A DNA stretch of 64,000 bases from Periplaneta americana (Eukaryota; Arthropoda; Insecta; Blattodea; Blattidae), in contig NC_091131.1 in NCBI RefSeq assembly GCF_040183065.1, positions 15,827,800 to 15,891,799 of the forward strand, given 5' to 3'. The translations under genes and the position numbers were made by a program. Shown piece after piece: positions 45,763 to 56,194 of the stretch. Within the stretch, counting starts at the first letter, position 1. Each line of letters starts with the position of its first letter. The notes below the pieces were generated by a model, which did not search any database, had not been told where the DNA came from, and saw only the letters and a program-made list of their open reading frames with translations.

Positions 45763-46805
45763 CTGTACGATACACGTTTGGGAAGTGCATTACAAAATCT
45801 CTGAAATTGAAAAACTCGGTTTGCTCGTTTTTCAAACTTTTCCCCGATTTTGTGAAAAGTCTTCCCAACCTTGTATTGTAATATAGGCCTACTATTGTGA
45901 GAAGTCTGTAATGATTTTGTTAATAAAATTTATTATTCTATTATGTTGATAGCTATCCTTTCTTTTTTGGTCCCATAATTCCGTTTTCTTTACTGTAATT
46001 TTTTTTTCAAAAGAATATTTTAGTGTCAAAATTATCTTCCGAGATTGTATTAGTTGCCTGAATCTTTTTGGTTACGCAGTGAAGAGGAGCTATAATTTTA
46101 TGGAATGATCTCTCTTTTATTACACGCATTGTACAGACCGATTATTTAGTCTTGACAGCTCAGCGACGCAAAGAGGGGAAGTAATAGCCTAGGAGGAGTG
46201 GGGAGAGTTCCGGAGTAGAGATAGGGCAAGCAGTCGGTAAAGGCAAGCGAGTGAATAACCCAATCACCCCTTGGCGTAACTAAATGGACTCGTCTGTCCC
46301 ACGCGCACATCTCCGGCGACTGTCAGGATTAAATAATAGTACTGTAACTGAATGGACAATGGTTAAATTTGTATATCAAATCAACAGCGCTGCATATTTC
46401 AGTGTTGAGTACTTGTTACTGTTCAAGAACTCGGAACTTATTTCTAGAACAATATACAATATTCACATTTGTATGATTCTAGAAAGGTAATTAGAAATTG
46501 AAGACTTTGGGGGTAAACAATGATAACCCGCGTATACAAATTGCATACATTTTAATTTTTACTGCAAGAACAAGAGAATTTCCATATTTTTCAAGCAGCA
46601 TAATCCAATCATTTTGTTAACATATTTACACAATTATTTAACCAAAACAAAGATAATGTGACTTATAGGCTGGTAACAACCAGAAAATCTCAATTTTGAG
46701 GGTTATCACTATTTACTCCCGATGTCTTCAACTATGTTTGTCATTAAAATTCTTCATTTTAATTACGCTGGAAATTTTCTTTGTTAACGCAAGATGTCCT
46801 AAGTA
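45763..46805. other. No gene recognised
   Basis: A slightly GC-richer patch at 46150-46330 has no supported frame. Confidence 0.4.
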
Positions 46806-47388
46806 CAGACGTGGACAAATTGTTAGCAAAATTTAAGATTTTTATTATATATTTTTACAAAATATGATTCTTCAATTTAGACTACAGTTGACATTTTTGT
46901 GCATTTCCAAATTATTAGCAAAATTGAAGATTTGTATTGTATATTTTTTAAAATTTAACTCCTCAATTTGGACTACATTTGATATTTTTCCATATTTACA
47001 AATTATTAGCAAAACTGAAGGTTTTTATTATATATTTTTACAAAATTCGATTCTTCAATTTGGACCACAGTTGACATTTTGGATATTTCCAAATTATTAG
47101 CAAAATTGAAGATTTTTGTTTTATATTTTTACAAAATTTGACTCTTCAATGCAGTTAACATTTTTGCTAATTTACAAATTATTAGCAAAATTGAAGATTT
47201 TTTATTATATATTTTTACAAAACCTGACTCTTCAATTTAAACTACAGTTGACTTTTTGCATATTTCTGTCTTCTATAATGAAGGAAATATGCAAAATTGT
47301 CAACTGTAGTCTAAATTGAAAAGTCAAATTTTGTAAATAGAATTATCATAAAAAATCGTCAATTTTGTTAATAATTTGTCCACGTCTG
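46806..47388. mobile_element. TA-target MITE containing a ~90-bp tandem repeat
   Basis: Ends CAGACGTGGACAAATT and inverse, flanked by TA. Inside, a unit containing TTAGCAAAATTGAAGATTTT and CTTCAATTT..ACTACAGTTG recurs at spacings of about 92, 91, 91 and 85 bp, with a final inverted copy. Overlapping plus-strand frames are artefacts. Confidence 0.85.
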
Positions 47389-47390
47389 TA

Positions 47391-48097
47391 TAGGTCACGA
47401 AGATCCGAAGGTGACAGGCAGGTAGAGTTCCTGTGCTTTCGTGATCTACACTCTTCCTAATTTCAGCTACTCGTTGGATGAGGGTGAATTAACGCTTGTT
47501 TTAAGGGTACTTTGCTAGCTCCGGATACATACAACCTACTGATTTTTTACACCTGCTCTCAAGTTTTCTACGTTGTTTGTCTGAAGTTTCTGCAGTCATT
47601 TACAAGTATGTTATTAAAGTTTCAGTTATAGATATTGGTATTCAATCATAATTAAATATTTAATTATAATAAATATGCCATTTCTTTCTTAACTGTTTTC
47701 GCTGTAAGAAAAATCCTTATGTAAACATAAGCACGTTACTGTCATAACCGTGATTGGCTCCCAGTCGAAACACTCACATGACGCAGGAAAATATAGTTCG
47801 TATTTGGAAACCACAATCCTGTATTATTTGAAAGTAAAACATTGCATTCTAGTTGTTAAATACAATGAAACATTTAACTTCACTCATATGTAAAACGCTA
47901 TGTAAAAGAAAAGCTACTTTTATATTTTGTTATGTACTATGAACGCGGATGAATACAAACAGTAATACCGAGGTAGTCTGTTCTTGTAACAAGCTGGCGT
48001 CACTTGAGCTTGTAGTTGTTCACGTAAGCACGTGGTACTGTAGTATGGCTTTTGCATCCTCAACTGTTCATTGTGAAGACATAAGACTTAATAGTTA
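47391..48097. other. No gene recognised
   Basis: Nothing identified. Confidence 0.4.
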
Positions 48098-49034
48098 TTT
48101 ATGGTACTTGTGAGGTAAGTGCATCTTTATTGCACTCGTGTAATTTAAGCACTCGGCTGACGCCTCGTGCTTAAATCTTTCCACACGCGCAATAACGATC
48201 ACGCTCACAAGTACCATACGTAATTTTATCCATGACCATAACGAAAAATTCTGTTTTATAAAAGAAAATATCTTGAAAATAAGTCCTCATATGATCACAT
48301 ATCATCGCATGGATTTTAGAATCGATACGTGTACTAGGTAGGTTATGATGTAGGAGGCCATGATTATTGAAGAATGGTATCTAAGGCGTTGGATAAATAA
48401 CAAATTATAATTAATTATATAATTTTAATATACATATTTTTTCATTTTAAACGTGTATTTTCGTCTTTTTGAAGTTTCAGGGATTATGTAGAAGTGTTCA
48501 CGGGACTAATGTGATTAAAATAATTTCACATTTCACTTCTGTAAACTTAAGAGGCATATTAAAACATAACTTATCATCGTGTCTGTTTAGCTCAGTTGAC
48601 TAACGCGTGTTGTTTTAAAATCCTATAAACCCAACTTGGCAGATTCAAGTCTCCTCGCATCCCAAAAAGTAAATCATTGCAAAATTAAAAAAAATACTTA
48701 TTAGCTATGGATGCAATGCACAAATTACGACGTAGTAGATAGAGAAAAGAGAAGGAGATTGAGTGTATGTATGTTTAAGAAATGGTAATAAAGAAGTAGA
48801 GGTAGTGACATCTAGTAACTAATATATTAACTTCTTGAGTAACAGTTGAATGGAAAAGTATACGTGTGTGCCCGGGTACTAGGAAAATACTAATGAACTG
48901 TGAGATAAAGTTCAAACTGTGAGGTAAAGTCTTTATCTCACTAGTGAAATAAAGTAATGTTGAATAAAAGCCTACTTTACAAACGCAAAAGTATTTAGTA
49001 AAGGCATGTTTTTCGTTATGGTCATGGATAAAAA
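48098..49034. mobile_element. Palindrome and inverted-end element
   Basis: 48098-48221 is an imperfect hairpin (TATGGTACTTGTGAG ... CTCACAAGTACCATA). TTTATCCATGACCATAACGA at 48226 returns inverted at about 49012-49031. Probably one decayed transposon. A tRNA-like stretch (TTAGCTCAGTTGACTAAC, GATTCAAGTCT) at 48587-48655 looks like a SINE head. Confidence 0.55.
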
Positions 49035-49648
49035 TAATTTAATTACAGTAATTATAAAATAAATGTTTCCTAAGCAAACGAATGCATAGTGTGAGGTTAG
49101 GTCTACTTGACGAGTAACGGGAAATGTTTAACATGAAACAGAATGTACAACAGTAGGCGGGAACACGTACTGAGAATCTATGGCGCCAAACAGCGGCCAA
49201 TGAAGCCTCACTTCAGTCACATGCTATTGTTTACATTAGGATTTTTCTTACAGCGAAAAGGTTATAAATATGACTTTGACCTGCAGAGTCAGGTACCTGG
49301 TAATACAATACAACTTGAGAGTGGGAAAGAAATGAATCCTCTCGTTTAGGAACAGATTTCTTTTACGCTGCGTAAATCTCACAGACCTCATTTTTATATT
49401 TTAAGGAAGACATACTGAGACCATCGGCCGTATTTTAACACGCAAACGTTGGATCTTATGCCAAACATGGCAGATGCTAGCCTACCGAAGACGACTGGGC
49501 TCCAGAATACTTCGCGACGAGAAGGCAAACTGCTTGCCATTGCCTGGAGTTGAACCCGCGCCCTTTCTATGCGTATTCAGCCACTGTTCGGAGATCTAGC
49601 GTAACACGGGGCGTATTTCTCCGGCTTAGCTGGTGGTGAACGCGCGCT
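49035..49648. other. Downstream flank of the exon at 49649; SINE-like scrap
   Basis: A minus-strand GCGGGTTCAACTCC (B-box-like) at 49548-49562 suggests a decayed tRNA-derived element. A plus-strand frame at 49143-49349 has no support. No polyadenylation signal assigned. Confidence 0.4.
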
Positions 49649-50020
49649 TCACTTGCTCCTGCGCCCCGCGGGCCGCCTCCTCGGCGCCGGTGCCTCGTCC
49701 TCTTCGTCGTCGAAAGCGCCGAGGATGAAGTCGAAGACGCCGAGCGAGTCGAGTATGTCCAGGATGGTGGAGGGCGGCCGGTTCTGGTCCTTGGACGCTA
49801 TGATCTTGTCGCGCTTGCGGGCGGCGTGCAGTTTACTCTTAAACTTGCTGTTCTTGTGGTACTTGAGGGTGATCCCGTTCTTCGCCAGCGGCTTGGCCAG
49901 CTCCATCACCTTCTTGCGCACGTTGGGGCCCCCTCTCTTCATGAGCATTATCAAGTACTTGATCAGGCGACCCGCGGACCGTGGGTGGCGTTGCAGCTGC
50001 TCCACCTCGCCCTCCACTCC
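49649..50020 (-). CDS. Exon 2 of a secreted cationic protein gene (locus A, distal mature exon)
   Basis: 123 residues then TGA, phase 0 from a good acceptor (attggtactgttgcag). Starts GVEGEVEQLQRHPRSAGRLI; RHPR is a minimal furin site before SAGR. Next is a hydrophobic and basic helix (LIKYLIMLMKRGGP), a very basic middle (KYHKNSKFKSKLHAARKRDK), NRPPSTILDILDSLGVFDFI, an acidic patch DDEEDE and a basic end APAPRRRPAGRRSK. It is GC-rich with GC-ending codons and lies in an AT-rich setting. Unlike the other mature exons it is not proline-rich along its length. The nearest upstream minus-strand signal exon with a phase-0 donor is 60355-60480, 10.3 kb away. If joined, the precursor would be about 165 residues with an acidic pro-region. 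Function unknown; the frame and composition argue for a real exon. Confidence 0.6.
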   Translation of the reverse strand, partial: GVEGEVEQLQRHPRSAGRLIKYLIMLMKRGGPNVRKKVMELAKPLAKNGITLKYHKNSKFKSKLHAARKRDKIIASKDQNRPPSTILDILDSLGVFDFILGAFDDEEDEAPAPRRRPAGRRSK

Positions 50021-50575
50021 CTGCAACAGTACCAATAGTGCTGCTTATGATTAGGTTTTCTCCGGAGCGGTTGTTTGCGCGCTTTCAGTCGGAGACCTCC
50101 GGTTACCTCCGATTGATGCCGCGCAGGTTGTATATGTACTGTGGCGCAGACATACACTTTCCGCTGAGCATTCCTTTAATCGGATCAGGTAGTGATTCGA
50201 GTCCGCTGACGTCCGCGTATCTTTTAAAATAAGTTCTAATTTGTTGTTGTTCAATCTCTCTTTTATGTTAATCTCTCTCTCTTTCTTCGGCTCTTTTTTT
50301 GTGTTGCTTAAAGCGCTACGTTAGCTGACAGATTTTTTTTCTAGTTCTGAAATTCATAGTATATGTGGAAAGCCGTATTAGTTTTATGTCATTGATCAAA
50401 TTAATAACATTCAATCTAACTGCAAAACTAACGCAGAAGTAAAGCTTTTCAGTAGCTAATGTAAACATTTATACTTTAATTCTCCTAGAAACTCGTTTAA
50501 TCGCAAACAGGGTTTGTCAATTATTATTCTAATCGGTTTAGTTAACGTAAAATATATTAAGGGAGCTTCAGAACG
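50021..50575. other. Putative intron next to the exon at 49649
   Basis: 50105-50265 is open in more than one minus-strand frame and ends at a plausible donor (CGGAG/GTAACC), but its phase does not join the long frame of the next exon. I do not call it. Confidence 0.35.
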
Positions 50576-50599
50576 AAAAAAAAAAAAAAAAAAAAAAAA
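50576..50599. repeat. Poly(A) run
   Basis: Twenty-four A residues. Confidence 0.95.
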
Positions 50600-50634
50600 C
50601 GTGGGCTATCAATGGGATAAAGGACCAACATAAT

Positions 50635-51243
50635 TTATTCAGGTTCTTCACCGGACAGGATTGTGATTATTGTGTTAAAGGGTGTCAGTATTTGAACTGC
50701 CTCTTCTAAAACGCGCCACTCTTGCTCTGTAATAAAAATATAAGTGGATATCAACTTAAGGATAATTGTAATTATATTAATACCAGATGTTTCTTTAGTT
50801 TCATTCAGAAATATTTTAATCCAAACAGTAAAATATAACTCAAGTTGTCTAAACAGTAAAATATAACTCAAGTTGTCTAAACAGCAAAATATAACTCAAG
50901 TTGTCTAAACAGCAAAATATAACTCAAGTCATCTTGTAAATATTTCATATGTTTTTATTGCCTCGAAAGTTACGTTTTAGAGAAATTTCAAGACTTTTTC
51001 ATAAACTGTGGGCCTTTGGGAACAATAGCACTAAAACAATTTAAAAAGAAATCGTATCAAATGTTTTGCGTAATTTTTTTCATCAAGTTCGCGATTGTGC
51101 GATCGCTTCAAATGGTCTAACAAATTCGAAGTTCCACCGCCCTTAGAGTAAATTCGAACACAAAGTTTACAGTGTGCGACTTTATTATTACCTTCAACTA
51201 AATTAAAGAATTTCCATGCGACGGATATCCGATTTGGTGCCAT
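50635..51243 (-). pseudogene. hAT (ZBED-type) transposase relic
   Basis: 51243-51031 reads MAPNRISVAWKFFNL, then CKLCVRIYSKGGGTSNLLDH and LKRSHNRELD, an intact BED finger (C-x-x-C, H-x4-H). 50871-50635 reads YIFITEQEWRVLEEAVQILT and PFNTIITILSGEEPE, the W.vL.....L.PF..iT..lSge segment of hAT transposases. The parts are out of frame with the middle missing. The 3' hATC region is not present here on this strand. Confidence 0.8.
50823..50934. repeat. 28-bp tandem repeat, four copies
   Basis: Unit AAACAG(T/C)AAAATATAACT + CAAGTTGTCT repeated four times, last copy diverged. Lies inside the hAT relic. Confidence 0.95.
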
Positions 51244-51642
51244 TTTATTCCCCTCACAACTACCGTCAGTCCGTACGCGCCGGTCGTCCTTGAGCTAACT
51301 GTCGCTTCGCTCCGAACCCCCGCATCCCTCCGTATGTCCCCTATTCCACCTACGGTAGTACCGGAGATCACCGGTGGAGAGCTTTATTCGTAATCTCCGA
51401 TTCCTCTGTGGTAGTAGTCACTCCGACGAGCAGCACTGAGTACCAATCTCGTGGCAGCAATCTGTCTAGAAATCCACCATAGCGTTAGGCCCTTCACCAT
51501 TTATATGGCATAGATTTTTTGGCGTAGTATTCATCTTTCTTTGTTCACAAGTATTACGAGGAAAACGATTGTATAACATAAAACGGCATTATACTACACG
51601 TCACATGAAACATTAAAAAGGTTGTGTTATTATTATTATTAC

Positions 51643-51684
<42 letters not shown>

Positions 51685-51812
51685 CATCATCATCATCATC
51701 TGTGTACGTCGATCCTTTTTCAGCAGATGTACGACTAATGCGGTTAGATTTTCAATTTAAACTCACAGATTTACAATGTGATGTTAAATGAAAGCTAGAT
51801 GTAGGTAAGGAC
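51244..51812. other. No gene; (TTA)n(ATC)n microsatellite
   Basis: Trinucleotide array at about 51628-51701. The GC-richer patch at 51270-51400 is probably the 5' region of the hAT relic. Confidence 0.5.
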
Positions 51813-52073
51813 TTGAGAAATGTTGAACTTTTCAAATCTTTGCCAAAAAAAAATAAATATCCGAAGCTTCGTTTTTTTTTCCTTTGCTCTTTTGAAGCCA
51901 TGTTCGCTACAACTTACGTTTATGAAAAATTATTTTTAACAATGAAAATAGTAAAAACCAAATTTAGATCACGACTGACAGACAAATACCTTCGTGATCA
52001 ACTACTACCGGCAGTAAGTGACACAATTCCTGATTTTGAAACTCTGTCGCAGAGACATTCTGAAGACAGTTAA
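51813..52073 (+). pseudogene. hAT transposase C-terminal (hATC) fragment
   Basis: Contains FATTYVYEKLFLTMKIVKTK, FRSRLTDKYLRDQLLPAVSD and IPDFETLSQ, matching the hAT dimerisation region (F.tty.cE..FS.m..iKt..RsrL.d..L...l). The usual E-S-x-F reads EKLF. The preceding transposase is absent. Opposite strand to the BED relic next to it, so a separate insertion. Confidence 0.75.
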
Positions 52074-52751
52074 TAGGTTGTGATAATGTGTCCTATGTTT
52101 TCTTATTCATTTCTTTCTTCGTTACACGTACTACACATTAGTTTGTAACCTTATACCGTATAAAATTATATGTAAGTGCTTGACGTAAGGGAAATGAAAA
52201 TCCGTTAATAAGTCAGACAGTTGCTTCACTTCCCCTTCGGGTGTCCGCCTCCCTCCATAGGTGCTATGCACGTTGCGGGTTACGCAGTGGCTCGGCTGAC
52301 ATAAGTAAACGAAATAAATCTACGACGAATTGGTTGTGTGAAAAATATTGCAGTGTAAAATATAGAGGAAGAATTACAACAAATTAAAATCACCAAGTGG
52401 TATCTGTTGGTAATGAACACAGCTGTATTGCAGATGTAGCAAGATGTGAAATAGAAAATTTCACGAAGTTTCGAGTTTAGGTTACGAGTTTGTGTTGGAA
52501 ATTTCCCAGTTCAATTCTCTAGTAGTCTACAATTCTGGCTTTGTTCTAGATTAGCTATGTTGTAATTATTATTTACTATTTATGACATATGTATCAAAAT
52601 ATACGGTCATTGTGATAAACAGTATTGGAAATAGCTAGCTTTTAAGTAGTGTTAGAAATGTAAGTATTGGAACTAACATATATTCAATATTTTCTTGAAC
52701 TATAGTATGTAAAATGTCCTTCACCTTAATTACGTAGCGTAAGGCGTCACA
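52074..52751. other. No gene recognised
   Basis: Nothing identified. Confidence 0.4.
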
Positions 52752-52998
52752 GCCATTGGCGTAGCTCAATCGGAGAAGGGGCTTGCCTTCTGATACGGAC
52801 CAGCGCTCGGCCTTGGATTTGATTCCCTCTTGAGGTGATTACCTGGTTGGTTTTTCGAAGGTTTTCTCCAACCGGCGAATGTCAGATAATCTATGGCGAA
52901 TCCTTGGCCTCATCTCGCCAAATACCATCTCGCTATCACCAATTCCATCGGTGCTAAATAGCTTAGTAGTTAATGCAGTGTCGTTAAGTGACCAATTA
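52752..52998 (+). mobile_element. tRNA-derived SINE, second subfamily
   Basis: Head CCATTGGCGTAGCTCAATCG (A box) and GGATTTGATTCCC (B box), then GGTGATTACCTGGTTGGTTTT, CCTCATCTCGCCAAATACC and a GTCGTTAAGTGACCAATTAAAA tail. Confidence 0.85.
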
Positions 52999-53011
52999 AA
53001 ATATATGTATA

Positions 53012-54562
53012 CTTACTTACTGGCTTTTAAAGAACCCGGAGGTTCATTGCCGCCCTCACATAAGCCTGCCATTGGTCCCTATCCTGAGCAAAATTAATCC
53101 ATTCTCTATCATCATATCCCACCTCCCTCAAATCCATTTTAATATTATCTTCCTATCTACGTCTCGGCCACCCTAAAGTCTTTTTCCCTCCGAACTCCCA
53201 ACTAACATTCTATATGCATTTCTGGAATCGCCCATGCGTGCTACATGCCCTGCCCATCTCAAACGTCTGGATTTAATGTTCCTAATTATGTCAGACACGA
53301 AGAATACAATGCGTGCAGTTCTGTGTTGTGTAACTTTCTCCATTCTCCTGTAACTTCATCCCTCTTAGCCTCAAATATTTTCCTAAGCACCTTATTCTCA
53401 AACACCCTTAATCTCTGTTCCTCTCTCAACGTGAGAGTCCAAGTTTCACAACCGTACAGAAAAACCGGTAATATAACTGTTTTATAAACTCTTTCAGATT
53501 TTTCGACAGCAGACTGGATGATAAAAGTTTCTCAACCGAATAATAACAGGGATTGCCCATATTTATTCTGTGTTTAATTTCCTCCCGAGTATCATTTATA
53601 TTTGTTACTGTTGCTCCCAGATATTTGAACTTCTCCACCTCTTCAAAAGATAAATTTCCAATTTTTATATTTCCATTTCGTACAATATTCTGGTCACGAG
53701 ACATAATCATATACTTAGTCTTTTCGAGATTTACTTTCAAACCTATCTCTTTACTTGCTTCCTGTAAAATTCCCGTGTTTTCCCTAATCGTTTGTGGATT
53801 TTCTCCTAACATATTCACGTCATCCGCATAGACAAGCAGCTGATGTAACCCGTTCAATTCCAAACCCTCTCTGTTATCCTGAACTTTCCTAATGGCATAC
53901 TCTAGAGCAAAGTTAAAAAGTAAAGGTGATAGTGCATCTCCTTGCTTTAGCCCGCAGTGAATTGGAAACGCATCTGACAGAAACTGACCTATACGAACTC
54001 TGCTGTACGTTTCACTGAAACACATTTTAATTAATCGAACTAGTTTCTTGGGAATACCAAATTCAATAAGAATATCATATAAAACTTCTCTCTTAACCGA
54101 GTCATATGCCTTTTTGAAATCTATGAATAACTGATGCACTGTACCCTTATACTCCCATTTTTTCTCCATTATCTGTCGAATAGTCCACACCTGTGGAGTA
54201 ACGGTCAGCGGGTCTGGCTGCGAAACCAGGTGGCCCGGGTTCGAATCCCGGTTGGGGCAAGTTACCTGGTTGAGGTTCTTTCCGGGGTATTCCCTCAACC
54301 CAATACGAGCAAATGCTGGGTAACTTTCGGTGCTGGACCCCGAACTCACTTCCGGCATTATCACCTTCATATCATTCAGACGCTAAATAACCTAGATGTT
54401 GATACAGCGTCGTAAAATAGCCCAATAAAATAAAAAAAATCTGTCGAATACAAAATATCTGGTCAATAGTTGATCTATTACGCCTAAAACCACATTGATG
54501 ATCCCCAATAATTTCATCCACACATGGAGTTAATCTTCTCAAAAGAATATTTAGTCGTTAAA
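53012..54562 (-). mobile_element. LINE, longest copy in the window, with SINE insertion
   Basis: From the 5' side: a short RT stretch around 54550-54440, a SINE, then [20 protein letters not shown] (RT motif A with F.DF.KAYDS), [40 protein letters not shown] (motif B), [19 protein letters not shown] (motif C YADD) and [12 protein letters not shown], down to the RT C-terminus in other frames and an AAGT tail at 53012. About 1.3 kb of LINE. RT motifs A to C are intact in one frame, but the endonuclease and 5' half are missing and a frameshift follows FKYLGATVT. Confidence 0.9.
54183..54438 (+). mobile_element. tRNA-derived SINE inserted in a LINE
   Basis: Starts GTCCACACCTGTGGAGTAAC, with B box GGTTCGAATCCC and CACCTTCATATCATTCAGAC, and ends CCCAATAAAATAAAAAAA. 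Flanked by perfect ATCTGTCGAATA (54171-54182 and 54439-54450). Best-preserved SINE copy here, hence probably recent. Confidence 0.95.
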
Positions 54563-54741
54563 GGTGGTATTCATAGACATTTCGCAGCACGCGCTACGAG
54601 CGTACTAAGCTAGCCCCGGCTATCCACTGGTTACTAGTACAGAATTTAAATCATATCCTATCGCTAACACTGGTTTATGAATACGAAAAACGCTGATAAT
54701 CCACCGAAAGCTCGCGCTAAAAATGTCTATGAATACGGCCC
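54563..54741. mobile_element. 179-bp MITE with TAAA target duplication
   Basis: GG(T/C)GGTATTCATAGACATTT and the inverse AAATGTCTATGAATACGGCC, flanked by TAAA (54559-54562 and 54742-54745). Noncoding. Confidence 0.8.
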
Positions 54742-54745
54742 TAAA

Positions 54746-55355
54746 TGACCAGATAAAAAATATATATATATATTTTTTTTTGCTTACTCTCAAAAGTCAT
54801 ACAGTGTTTACTCAAAGCAATGAATTTCAAGTTTACAGACAAAAGATATTTTAATATCAAAATCAATCAATCGATTGATCAATCAGTCAATCAACCATAA
54901 ATAAAATAAATATTCAAAGATATTGTTTCAGTCCATAGCGTTGTGACTTTACTTCCTTTGGTGATATCTGGTAACAGTTGGCGACATTGAAAAGATGGTC
55001 ATAATAGCTTTTTAGGAAATAATCTTACGTGAGGCTTACTTGTTTTCGGAGGGGGGCCGTAGACAAGCACAGCAGTCGTAGGCTTATTGCGCAGTCTCCT
55101 TTATTGGAATTATTTTTTTAAGATCCTTGGAACCGCTCATCATCAACGTGTTTCACTGCTTGGTGCCATTTTACCGATTCAGCCACAGCATGCAGGTCTG
55201 ACGGAGTCCGCGTGAACAGGGACGCTCCTCCGCCTCCCCGTGATGTTCCTCTACAGCAGCGGTCATCAGCACAGAGCACCCTGGGGCTAGCGTCTCTTAC
55301 CCGCGAAGAACACACTGCACTATAGTGCACTCGTAGCTGCTAGCGGGTATGCTCT
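54746..55355. other. No exon called; GC-rich part 55130-55355
   Basis: The GC-rich stretch continues from the exon at 55356 and is open for 70 codons on the minus strand (55118-55330), but I see no matching splice sites. It may be its 3' untranslated region. Confidence 0.35.
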
Positions 55356-55667
55356 CTACCTCTTCCTGCACACAGGTCGTCTCCGCTTACCCTTTACCCA
55401 TTTCAGCGAGTGCTGACGACCACTGCTCTGCAGCCTCTTAAGTTCGATGACATCGGTTCGTAATTCACCTGCATGAATCTGCTGCATTCTTAACCAAAGG
55501 GACATGCCGCCGTCGATTCCACCAAGGCGCCATCTATCCGAGGGAGCTCCACTCCCCCTGTCTACTGCAGTACGCTGGTTAAAGCCCCTACAGCTTCTCT
55601 GGAATATGTGTAGCTCCCGCAGACAGATGTCACCTTTAGGCGAATCTCTGAACCACCTCCGCAATGC
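55356..55667 (-). CDS. Possible mature exon of the cationic peptide family (locus A, proximal), maybe a pseudo-exon
   Basis: The open frame ends with TAG at 55356. Its N-terminal part reads RLSRKALRRWFRDSPKGDIC, matching RFTRAARWFRT of the exon at 9868; eleven bases (AGGTGGTTCAG) are identical there. It goes on to a long basic domain ending SLKWVKGKRRRPVCRKR. The clear acceptor (caatagttgcag at 55681) is in the wrong phase: from it, phase 0 stops after 14 codons. A weaker AG at 55668 gives phase 0 starting ALRRWF. It lacks the proline-rich tail. A SINE lies some 50 bp upstream of the acceptor, inside the putative intron. It is either a working exon with another phase or first exon, or a decayed copy. 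Its composition (many Arg/Lys) and homology support membership of the family. Confidence 0.45.
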   Translation of the reverse strand, partial: ALRRWFRDSPKGDICLRELHIFQRSCRGFNQRTAVDRGSGAPSDRWRLGGIDGGMSLWLRMQQIHAGELRTDVIELKRLQSSGRQHSLKWVKGKRRRPVCRKR

Positions 55668-55714
55668 CTTTCTGCTCAACCTGCAACTATTGAAAATGAT
55701 TAATAAAATAATGC

Positions 55715-55893
55715 TAATGAAGGCAAAATGAGTCCGAGGTCCTACGCCGAAAATTACCCAGCATTTCTTCTTCAAGTGGTTCAGGGAAAACCTCGGAAAA
55801 ACCCTAACCAAGTAACTTGTCCCAACCAGGATTTGAACCCGGGCCCGTTCGTCCACGATCAGGCAGGCTAACCGTTACTCCACAGCGGTGGAC
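55715..55893 (-). mobile_element. tRNA-derived SINE
   Basis: Minus strand GTCCACCGCTGTGGAGTAAC, GGTTCAAATCCTGGTTGGGA (B box), TACTTGGTTAGGGTTTTTCC and ATTTTGCCTTCATTAGCATT. Diverged; lies about 50 bp upstream of the possible acceptor at 55681. Confidence 0.8.
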
Positions 55894-56194
55894 TAGTTCC
55901 TCACTTGCTGGGGGAAATCAGTTTATTCATGTTTACGCGCAATTCGTCATCTAACTTTAGTTATGGAGAGTGAACCAACAATCACAACTATCAGGTACTG
56001 TGCAACATTATGTGACGATTAAAGGGGACAATGTGCAGGAAATGGCGTGGTTTTCTATCCTCAGATGTTAAACTTGTTTACGATAATACCAGACCTCACA
56101 TTGCACAGCGACACTTGAACTTTTGCTGTCATTTCATTGGAACATTATGGAACATCCTCCTTACAGCTCAGACTTAGTTCTATCCGATTTTCAC
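55894..56194. other. No gene recognised
   Basis: A scrap reading like a mariner C-terminus (HIAQRHLNFCCHFIGTLWNI, PPYSSDLVLSDFH) on the plus strand lies at about 56095-56190, so probably transposon-derived. Confidence 0.45.

Noticed and set aside
49653-50054. 133-codon plus-strand frame
   Set aside because: Antisense shadow of the exon at 49649-50020.
50105-50265. Open stretch ending at a donor, close upstream of the 49649 exon
   Set aside because: Its phase cannot join the long downstream frame, no acceptor or start is visible, and several frames are open there.
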